23,215 nucleotides of DNA, from the NCBI GenBank assembly GCA_002480345.1, contig DLBY01000072.1, forward strand, positions 1 through 23,215, read 5' to 3'. Shown here piece by piece: positions 7,189 to 13,829 of this stretch. The stretch's first letter is position 1. The number at the start of each line of letters is the position of its first letter. The notes beneath the pieces are model-generated. The model worked only from the letters and a program-made list of their open reading frames with translations. It did not search any database and had not been told where the DNA came from. Position numbers and translations under genes: made by a program. This DNA is from Phycisphaerales bacterium UBA7812. Lineage in GTDB: Bacteria > Planctomycetota > Phycisphaerae > Phycisphaerales > UBA1924.

Positions 7189-10113
7189 ATGGGCGGCATC
7201 TCCAGCGGCGGACTGATCTCGGGCATCGACACCCAGGCGTTGATCAACAGCCTCATCCAGGTCGCGGCGCGCCCGCGAACGCTCGCGCAGAACCGCCTGC
7301 TCCAGCTCCAGTCCCAGCAGGCCGCCTACCTCGATCTCAATACCCAACTGGGCTCCCTCCGCTCCGCAGCCTCGGCATTCCGAAGCCAGAATGTCTTCCG
7401 ATCCAAGCTCGCGACCTCCAGCAACGACGATGTCCTTTCGGCGACCGCGTCGATCGGCGCCCAGCCGGGCAGCTATTCGTTCATCGTCGACAGGCTCGTG
7501 AGCTCCCAGCAGATGCTCAGCCGGGGCTTCCAGGACCGAGACACCTCCGCGATCGGCGCCGAATCGTTCACCTTCGAGAGCATCCTGGGCCGCGTCGACC
7601 GCGACCTCTCGCTCAACGCCCTGAACGACGGCGAAGGCGTCACCCGGGGCAAGATCCGTATCAACGACGGTTCCACGATCGCGGAAGTCGACCTCAGCCG
7701 CGTCGGCACCGTCGGCGAGGTCCTCGACGCGATCAACTCGAGCGGGCTCGATGTCACCGCCCGTGTCCGGGACGGCCGATTCGAAATCGTCGGGGCGACC
7801 ACCGTCACCAACGCCGGCACCGCCGATGTCGCGGGCTCGCTGGGCCTCACCAGCGATGCCGGCGCCGCGGATGTCTCGGGCGTCTGGACCGGCGCCCGCG
7901 TCTACGAGCTCACCGGCAGCGTCGCCCTCACCGCACTCAACGACGGCAACGGCGTCTCCTACCGCTCGCTCGCCTCCGAGCCCAACGGTGTCGCCACCGA
8001 TTTCCAGATCGTCGTCGGGGGCGTCAATGTCAATGTCGGCCTCGGCGCCATCCGAGCCAGCAACGACGGGGGCACCCCCGGAGACACCAGCGACGACACC
8101 ATCGACATCGTCGAGCCCCCCGTCTCCACCATTCAAGGGCTGCTCGACCGGATCAACGACGCCTTCACCAACGCCGGCGTCACCGCGACCGCGTCCATCG
8201 ACGCCGCCAGCGGATCGCTCGTCTTCAACTCCAGTTCGGGCAACATCACCGCGATCAACGCCGTCAACAACTCCAACGCCGCCCGCGACCTCGGGCTCGA
8301 CTCCATCGACTTCTCCTCCCCCACCACCACCGCCCAGGGGTCCCGCATCTTCGCCGGCATGGGCACCGTCCTGCTCAACAACCTCAACGGCGGCGCCGGG
8401 CTCAGCGGATCGGGCGTCCTGGGCATCCAGGCCCGCAACGGCGACGCGATCCAGATCGGTGTCGATCTCGACAACGCGACAACCCTCGAAGAGGTCATCG
8501 ACGCGATCAACAACGATGTCGACAACGCCATCGGGGGCGACCCCCTCAACGGCCCCGCCATCCGCGTCTCCCTCAACAGCACCGGCAACGGACTCCGCAT
8601 CGAGGACCTCACCGGGGGCTCGGGTAACCTCGTCGTCCAGACCTTCTCAGGCGACGACATCGCCGGCGCCCTCGGGCTCGATACCGGCGCGACCGGCATC
8701 GAGGACGACGCGTTCACCGGCACCAGTCTGCAACGCCGCTACATCTCCGAGGGCACCCGCCTCAGCTCGCTCCGCAACGGCGAGGGCATCGGCACAGGCC
8801 GCTTCCGACTCGTCGACGCATCGGGCGCCTCCACCGAGGTCAACATCGGAGAGGACCTCGAGACCGTCGGTGAACTGCTGAGCCAGATCCGCAGCGCGAT
8901 CAGCTCGAGCGCCCTCGACCTCGAGGCCGCGATCAACGACCAGGGCGACGGCATCATCATCCGCGACACCTCGGGCTCGGGCAACGCGATCTCCATCGAG
9001 GACACCGAGGGCCTCGTCGCCTCCAACCTGCGAATCGCGGGCGAGGCCTCGGGCGTCGGCGCCGACAACTTCATCGACGGGTCCTTCGAGACCACCGTCG
9101 AGTTCGACCCCAACGACACGCTCGACGACATCGTCAGCGCGATCAACAACGCCGAGGCGGGCGTCGCCGTCTCGATCCTCAACGACGGGTCGGGCACCCG
9201 CCCCTTCCGACTTAGCCTGACCAGCCGCGATTCCGGAGTCGCCGGACGCTTCATCCTCGACACCAACGGCTTCGACCTGGGCCTCAGCACCCTCGACCGC
9301 GGAGAGGACGCCCGCGTGATCTTTGGATCCTCGGACCCCGCGACGGGCGTCCTGCTCACCAACAGCACCAACACCCTCGACAATGTCGTCACCGGTCTGA
9401 CCATCGATCTCACCGGAACCAGCGACGACCCCGTCACCGTCTCCGTGACCAACGATACGGGCGGCGTCGAATCCGCCATCAACTCCTTCATCGAGTCCTA
9501 CAACGCGATCCTCAACAGCATCGAGCGCTCCACCCGGTTCGACCCCGACACGGGCGACCGCGGCGCCCTCCTGGGCGACGGGCTGCTCCTCGGGCTCCGG
9601 GGCGGTCTGTTCAGCGCGATCCAGTCCCCCAACGAGGGGTTCACCAGCACCTACAACCGTCTCTCCCAGGTCGGTGTCTCGATCGGCAGCGAGGGACGCC
9701 TTGAGTTCGACCGCGAGCAGTTCCGCGAGGCCCTCGCGACCGATCCCGACGCCGTGGCCGATCTCTTCACCCGCCGTGTCCTGTCAGACGACAACTCCAC
9801 CAGCGAGGACCTCCCCGACGGCATCACCGCGACCGATCCGAACGCCCGCGATCGCTACGACGAGCTCGGCGTGATCGGGCAGCTCGAGGAATTCGCGATC
9901 AACTATGTCGATTCCATCGACGGCATCCTGACCAACCGCACCAACGCCCTCGACTCCCAGATCCTCAACCAGCAACGACGAATCGACAGCCTCACCGAGG
10001 GGCTCAGCCGCGAGCGGGCCCGCCTCGAAGCCCAGTTCGTCGCAATGGAGCAAGCCCTCGCCCAGCTCCAGAGCCAGCAATCCGCCCTCGCCTCCCTCGG
10101 CGTCATCGGATAA
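7189..10113 (+). CDS. fliD: Flagellar filament cap / hook-associated protein 2, enlarged
   Basis: A 974-residue FliD. The N-terminus (GGISSGGLISGIDTQALINS, then a Gln/Leu-rich helix LLQLQSQQAAYLDLN) is the standard FliD start, and the C-terminus (VESAINSFIESYNAILNSI around residue 760, then a terminal coiled coil with LDSQILNQQRRIDSL) is the standard FliD end. FliD forms the pentameric or hexameric cap at the filament tip under which flagellin assembles; it is exported by the flagellar type III apparatus, so no Sec signal is expected. Typical FliD is about 450-700 residues; here the middle (about 142-705) holds four or five related modules beginning with L-x-x-L-N-x-G-x-G-V and containing a TVxEVLxxIN segment, like flagellin hook-IN motifs. 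ATG 7189 is chosen because GGGAAGGA precedes it; the frame is open further upstream but unconvincing. fliS follows 116 bp later. Confidence 0.93.
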   Translation: MGGISSGGLISGIDTQALINSLIQVAARPRTLAQNRLLQLQSQQAAYLDLNTQLGSLRSAASAFRSQNVFRSKLATSSNDDVLSATASIGAQPGSYSFIVDRLVSSQQMLSRGFQDRDTSAIGAESFTFESILGRVDRDLSLNALNDGEGVTRGKIRINDGSTIAEVDLSRVGTVGEVLDAINSSGLDVTARVRDGRFEIVGATTVTNAGTADVAGSLGLTSDAGAADVSGVWTGARVYELTGSVALTALNDGNGVSYRSLASEPNGVATDFQIVVGGVNVNVGLGAIRASNDGGTPGDTSDDTIDIVEPPVSTIQGLLDRINDAFTNAGVTATASIDAASGSLVFNSSSGNITAINAVNNSNAARDLGLDSIDFSSPTTTAQGSRIFAGMGTVLLNNLNGGAGLSGSGVLGIQARNGDAIQIGVDLDNATTLEEVIDAINNDVDNAIGGDPLNGPAIRVSLNSTGNGLRIEDLTGGSGNLVVQTFSGDDIAGALGLDTGATGIEDDAFTGTSLQRRYISEGTRLSSLRNGEGIGTGRFRLVDASGASTEVNIGEDLETVGELLSQIRSAISSSALDLEAAINDQGDGIIIRDTSGSGNAISIEDTEGLVASNLRIAGEASGVGADNFIDGSFETTVEFDPNDTLDDIVSAINNAEAGVAVSILNDGSGTRPFRLSLTSRDSGVAGRFILDTNGFDLGLSTLDRGEDARVIFGSSDPATGVLLTNSTNTLDNVVTGLTIDLTGTSDDPVTVSVTNDTGGVESAINSFIESYNAILNSIERSTRFDPDTGDRGALLGDGLLLGLRGGLFSAIQSPNEGFTSTYNRLSQVGVSIGSEGRLEFDREQFREALATDPDAVADLFTRRVLSDDNSTSEDLPDGITATDPNARDRYDELGVIGQLEEFAINYVDSIDGILTNRTNALDSQILNQQRRIDSLTEGLSRERARLEAQFVAMEQALAQLQSQQSALASLGVIG

Positions 10114-10132
10114 ATCCCGCACACCGCAAGGG

Positions 10133-10199
10133 CCTGAACAGGGGTCGGGATGGTCCGGCCAGGAGATATCGGGGACACATTCCCCTGTTCCGGTTCAGG
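10133..10199 (+). repeat. Overlapping inverted repeats between fliD and fliS
   Basis: CCTGAACAGGGG at 10133-10144 can pair with CCCCTGTTC (10182-10190) plus AGG (10197-10199) if a short insertion is looped out. Within the same stretch GGGGA-CACAT-TCCCC (10171-10185) forms a separate small hairpin that uses the same CCCC bases, so the two folds exclude each other. There is no T-run, so this is not a plain intrinsic terminator. Confidence 0.4.
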
Positions 10200-10221
10200 A
10201 ACACAAGACGACACCCGATAC
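10194..10221 (+). promoter_or_regulatory. Candidate fliS promoter element (motif shared with fliD)
   Basis: TTCAGGAACA at 10194-10203, an 11-base spacer, then CCGATAC at 10215-10221, repeats the arrangement found in front of fliD. The CCGATAC half resembles a sigma-28 -10 box. If this is the promoter, transcription would start around 10227-10229, at or just before the fliS ATG at 10230. Confidence 0.4.
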
Positions 10222-10229
10222 CGGACCTC

Positions 10230-10688
10230 ATGAACGAGTCGAACGCCTACCTCCGCACCAAGGTCATGACCGCGAGCCCGGCAGAGCTCCGCCTCATGCT
10301 CCTTGATGGTGCGATCAAGTTCGCCAACCAGGCCCGCGAGGGCCTCCAAGCCAAGGACTACGAGAAGTCCTACAACGGCTTCGGCTCCTGCCGCAACATC
10401 ATCCTCGAACTCATCAACGGCATCCGCCCGGAGCACGATCCCGATCTCGCCGAGAAGGTCCGCTCGCTCTACCTCTTCATCTACAGCGAACTCGTCCAGG
10501 CCAGCTTCAGCAAGGACATCCCGCGACTGGACAAGACGATCGAACTCATCGAATACGAGCGTGAGACCTGGGCCAAACTGATGGAAAAGCTCGCGAGCGA
10601 GGAGGCGCGTCATCCCGCGATCCAGCCCGCCGCCCCCGCGCCCAACCAGCCAGGCAGCGGCATCTCTTCGCTCAGCATCCAGGCCTGA
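10230..10688 (+). CDS. fliS: Flagellar secretion chaperone FliS
   Basis: A 152-residue protein matching FliS from its start: NAYLRTKVMTASPAELRLML, then LDGAIKFANQAREGL, the classic N-terminal helices of this four-helix-bundle chaperone. FliS binds the C-terminal helix of newly made flagellin in the cytoplasm, keeps it from polymerising and hands it to the FlhA export gate. The usual length is 120-140; the extra C-terminal tail (from about residue 128, Pro/Ala-rich, PAAPAPNQPGSG) is a low-complexity extension. It follows fliD, as in many bacteria, but no flagellin gene is present in the window. No clear Shine-Dalgarno sequence precedes the ATG, which is compatible with the candidate promoter ending only about 9 bases upstream. 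It converges with the holB gene, 39 bp away. Confidence 0.93.
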   Translation: MNESNAYLRTKVMTASPAELRLMLLDGAIKFANQAREGLQAKDYEKSYNGFGSCRNIILELINGIRPEHDPDLAEKVRSLYLFIYSELVQASFSKDIPRLDKTIELIEYERETWAKLMEKLASEEARHPAIQPAAPAPNQPGSGISSLSIQA

Positions 10689-10692
10689 TCAC

Positions 10693-10714
10693 AAAAACCC
10701 GCCCGCGCAGGCGG
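10693..10714 (-). terminator. Intrinsic terminator of the kinase-coaD-aroA-holB unit
   Basis: On the minus strand the stem CCGCC/GGCGG (10699-10714, six-base loop) is followed one base later by TTTTT (10697-10693). It begins 13 bp after the holB stop and falls in the short gap between convergent holB and fliS. A T-run exists only on the minus-strand side, so it mainly serves holB. Confidence 0.65.
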
Positions 10715-10727
10715 CATCGCTCGGGGT

Positions 10728-11873
10728 TCATCCGCCGGCGGGGAGGTCGGCGGCCAGCCCCTCGAGCACCAACGCAGGCTGCACATTCGCGCGCAGCAAC
10801 GACTCGGCACGCCCGATCGCCTCGATCATGCCGAGGGCCCGCGACGCCAGCTTCGGCTCGCGCAGACGCGCCCGCGCGTGCTCCCCGATCATCCCGAACA
10901 GCCGATCGAGCGCCATCCGATTCGCGGATTCCTTGCTCCGCTTGTCGTCCTGCGCGACCCACGCCTTCGCCCATCCTTCCACGAGGTCACGCATCGCAGG
11001 CGCCAGCATCGGATCGAATCGCCCCGCGTCCGCCGCCGCGAGCCCCGGCGCGAGCGCCTCCCCCCACGACGCGAGCCCCGTCTCGACAGCCTCGACCAAA
11101 CGCCCCGGAGACCCCGACGCATACCCGAGCAGCCAGTCCCGCTCACGCCCCAGGTCCAGTCCGCACTCCGCGACCCACGCCTCCATCGCGTCACCAGGCA
11201 ACGGCCCGAACGCGACCCGCTGCGCCCGGCTCCGGATCGTGGGCAGCAGGCGATCCTCGCTGCTCGTCACCAGGATGATGACGGTCCCCTCGGGGGGTTC
11301 CTCCAGCGTCTTGAGCAACGCGTTCTGCGAGACCGCGTTGGAAGTCGAGCGATCAAGCAGCTCAGCCTCATCGACGATGAAGACCTTCCCGACCAGCCCG
11401 CCCCCGAGCGTCGCCGCCCGGTACGCGGGCTGGAGCAGCCGCTGATCGATCACATCCTTCGCGATCGTCATCTGCTTGCTGCCGCGCACACTCGAGCTCT
11501 CGCTGAACACCGCGAGCTCCTTGCGGATCACATGCAGGTCCGGATGCGTCCCGTCGCGCACGCGCCGCTGCACCGCGGACTCCGGGTCCGGACGGTGCCG
11601 CCCCGAAAGGTCCGGCGCCGTTTCCGGATCCAGGATGACCGAGGCGAACGCAAGCGCCGTCGTGAACTTCCCCACGCCCGAAGGCCCGTGAAAAATCCAC
11701 GCGTGGTGGATCCGCCCCGAAGCGATCGCCGCGTCGAGCGTCTCGATCGCGCGCGGCTGACCCAGCACGCGATCCAGGTCACGCTCGAGCGGGGGCGTCA
11801 CGAGCTCCTGCGCAGGGTCGGTCTCCGCCTCGATCGTCTGGACGCGCTTCTTGGTCGTGCGTTTCTTCGCCAC
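10728..11873 (-). CDS. holB: DNA polymerase III delta-prime-type clamp-loader subunit
   Basis: A 381-residue AAA+ protein. Walker A is GPSGVGKF (residues 63-70), preceded by the family phrase RIHHAWIFHG; Walker B is KVFIVDEAELL, followed by NALLKTLEEPPEGTVIILVT and the sensor/arginine-finger region RLLPTIRSRAQRV. These are the hallmarks of HolB and the related DnaX ATPase domain; lack of the DnaX C-terminal domains and of a four-Cys zinc module, together with a helical collar-type C-terminus, favour delta-prime, which helps load the beta sliding clamp on primed DNA. The start is taken as GTG 11873 (VAKKRTTKKR, a basic N-terminal tail); no ATG exists before residue 100 except far upstream inside the aroA 3' end. 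It follows aroA by 49 bp and ends just before a terminator. Confidence 0.82.
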   Translation of the reverse strand: MAKKRTTKKRVQTIEAETDPAQELVTPPLERDLDRVLGQPRAIETLDAAIASGRIHHAWIFHGPSGVGKFTTALAFASVILDPETAPDLSGRHRPDPESAVQRRVRDGTHPDLHVIRKELAVFSESSSVRGSKQMTIAKDVIDQRLLQPAYRAATLGGGLVGKVFIVDEAELLDRSTSNAVSQNALLKTLEEPPEGTVIILVTSSEDRLLPTIRSRAQRVAFGPLPGDAMEAWVAECGLDLGRERDWLLGYASGSPGRLVEAVETGLASWGEALAPGLAAADAGRFDPMLAPAMRDLVEGWAKAWVAQDDKRSKESANRMALDRLFGMIGEHARARLREPKLASRALGMIEAIGRAESLLRANVQPALVLEGLAADLPAGG

Positions 11874-11922
11874 GCCTGCAGGATAGAGCCCAAGACCGGG
11901 CCCCGCCCGCTCGACCGACCGT

Positions 11923-13299
11923 CTAATACAGCGACGCGAGATCCGCGAAGTACCCCGGATAGGTCTTCGCGACGCACCCCGGATCACGGATCAGCACGCC
12001 GGGACGCCGAAGCCCCACGAGCGCAAGCGACATCGCCATCCGGTGGTCATCAAAGGTCTCGAACTCGACCGGCGCCACGCCCGCCGCGCAGTCCACCCCG
12101 CCGGTGGGCGGCGTGATCGTCAACACATCAGGATCCCCCCGGACATCCGACTCGACCACCACTCCGATCTTCCCGAGCTCGCTCTCCAGCGCCGCGATCC
12201 GATCGCACTCCTTGTCCCGGAGCGTGCGCACACCGCGGAGGATCGTCGTCCCGTCCGCGAACGCGGCGCACACCGCCGCGGTCATCGCCGCGTCGGGCAT
12301 GTCGCTCATATCCGCGAGCACCGGAGCAAGCCGCTCCGGACCGCGCACCGTCACCAACCCCTCCCGCACCGCGACGGAGGCTCCCATGCGCGAGAGCAAC
12401 TCCGGGAACCCCGAATCGCCCTGCAGCGCATCCCCGCTCAACCCGCTCACGCTCACCGACGCCCCGGGCAACATCGCGCCCGCGCCCCAGAAGTAGGTCG
12501 CGCCCGACGCGTCGGGCTCCACTTCCACATCGAACGCCTCGCACCCCGGGAGCACGCGGATCACCCGGAGCCCCTCGCTCGTGCGCACCGTCGCGCCCAG
12601 CGATTCGAGCAAACCCACCGTCATGTGGATGTACGACGCGCTCGTAATTGTCCCCGAAAGCCTGACCGTCAAACCACGCGGCAGAAACGGCGCCACCAGC
12701 AGCAACGCCGAGATGAATTGGCTCGACCGCGTCGTCGAGACTTCGATCACCTCCGTCGTCAGCCCCGAAGCGGGCCGCGTCACCCGCACCGGGGGACACC
12801 CGGGCTCCCCCAGGAACTCGACCCCAGCCCCCAGGCGTGCCAGCAACTCCGCCAGCTCCCCGATCGGCCGCTGCCGCATCCGATCATTCCCGTCCACCGT
12901 CAGCGGCTCAGGCGAACACAACGCCGACGCCGCGAGGAACCGGGTCGCCGTCCCCGCGTTGTTCAGGTTGATCGTCGCCCCACCGCTCGGTGTCTTCCAC
13001 AGCCCGCCGACCCCGCGGATCCGCACCAACCCCGGCGCGCGCTGCACCGAGGCCCCGAGCGCCGCGACCGCCTCCAGCATCCGCTCCGCGTCATCCGCCT
13101 CGAGCAGCGGATACCGAAGCGTGCTCTCGCCCCCCGCCAGCGACGCCAGCAAAAGCAGCCTGTTCGTCAGGCTCTTCGACCCCGGAGGCCGCACCGTCGC
13201 GACAGGCGGAGCATCCCCCTGCCCCGAGCGGCAAGTCGGGATCGGCAACGGATCGGGCAGATCCGGAAGGGGCAGCCTCAGGTCATCCACGGAAGACAT
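11923..13299 (-). CDS. aroA: 3-phosphoshikimate 1-carboxyvinyltransferase (EPSP synthase)
   Basis: A 458-residue enzyme of the shikimate pathway, joining shikimate-3-phosphate and phosphoenolpyruvate to give EPSP in the cytoplasm. Motifs in order: PPGSKSLTNRLLLLA near residue 38, NNAGTATRFL near 113, DRMRQRPIGEL, STTRSSQFISALL, EPDASGATYFW, DMPDAAMTAA (catalytic Asp), RDKECDR, FDDHRMAMSLAL and a C-terminal DPGCVAKTYPGYF. The position matching E. coli Pro101, in the RPL that follows GTAM, is Phe here. An N-terminal tail of about 30 residues rich in Pro/Leu precedes the conserved fold. The ATG at 13299 lies nine bases after the coaD stop, whose TAG overlaps an AGGA ribosome binding site, so the genes are tightly coupled. 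Confidence 0.95.
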   Translation of the reverse strand: MSSVDDLRLPLPDLPDPLPIPTCRSGQGDAPPVATVRPPGSKSLTNRLLLLASLAGGESTLRYPLLEADDAERMLEAVAALGASVQRAPGLVRIRGVGGLWKTPSGGATINLNNAGTATRFLAASALCSPEPLTVDGNDRMRQRPIGELAELLARLGAGVEFLGEPGCPPVRVTRPASGLTTEVIEVSTTRSSQFISALLLVAPFLPRGLTVRLSGTITSASYIHMTVGLLESLGATVRTSEGLRVIRVLPGCEAFDVEVEPDASGATYFWGAGAMLPGASVSVSGLSGDALQGDSGFPELLSRMGASVAVREGLVTVRGPERLAPVLADMSDMPDAAMTAAVCAAFADGTTILRGVRTLRDKECDRIAALESELGKIGVVVESDVRGDPDVLTITPPTGGVDCAAGVAPVEFETFDDHRMAMSLALVGLRRPGVLIRDPGCVAKTYPGYFADLASLY

Positions 13300-13308
13300 G
13301 CGGCGATC

Positions 13309-13827
13309 CTACGGAGCACCCTCGCCCGCGACCAACGCCTCTCCCCAGACCACCAGGTCCCGGAACACACACTCCGGCACATACCTCGCGACGATCTCCT
13401 GCCAGCCGTGCGGCCCCACCATCCCCTTCACGAAGCTCGAACTCACCTGCCCAAGCCCCCGGGCCGGCATCATGAACACCGTCTCGAGCTCGGGGTTGAG
13501 GTCCGAGTTGATGTACCGCATCCCCCGCTCGTACCGGTAGTCCTCCTCGTCGCGGATCCCTCGCAGGATGTGCCCCGCACCGACATCCGCCGCATAACGA
13601 GCCAGGAACCGGTTGCGGATGTCCGCGACCTCCACATTCGCGAACCGCCCGCAGATTTCCTCGAGCCAGCCCAGCCGCTGCTCGAGCGGGAAGGTGTACG
13701 CCTTCTCCGGATTCTGCGCAACCGCGACCACGAGCGTGTCGAACAGCTTCGCGCCGCGCTCGATCATCCACACATGCCCGCTCGTGGGCGGGTCGAAGCT
13801 CCCCGCGTAGACCGCCTTCGAACTCAT
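13309..13827 (-). CDS. coaD: Phosphopantetheine adenylyltransferase
   Basis: A 172-residue nucleotidyltransferase-fold enzyme that transfers AMP from ATP to 4'-phosphopantetheine, the penultimate step of coenzyme A synthesis. Visible motifs: AGSFDPPTSGHVWMI near the N-terminus (the T/HxGH nucleotide-binding motif as TSGH), ILRGIRDEEDYRYERGM in the middle (substrate-binding Arg and the RGxRxxxD pattern), and QVSSSFVKGM, corresponding to the ISSTxVR signature. Length is close to the usual 160. The frame also allows GTG 13833, overlapping the stop of the upstream kinase gene as GTGA; I prefer ATG 13827 because the purine stretch GGGTGAGG lies seven bases before it but only one base before the GTG. 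It is coupled to the upstream kinase and to aroA downstream. Confidence 0.93.
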   Translation of the reverse strand: MSSKAVYAGSFDPPTSGHVWMIERGAKLFDTLVVAVAQNPEKAYTFPLEQRLGWLEEICGRFANVEVADIRNRFLARYAADVGAGHILRGIRDEEDYRYERGMRYINSDLNPELETVFMMPARGLGQVSSSFVKGMVGPHGWQEIVARYVPECVFRDLVVWGEALVAGEGAP

Positions 13828-13829
13828 CG

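Noticed and set aside
6729..8627. Long plus-strand open frame of 632 codons overlapping the start of fliD
   Set aside because: Arg/His/Pro-rich translation without family motifs; it is an off-frame shadow of fliD produced by G/C-rich codons.
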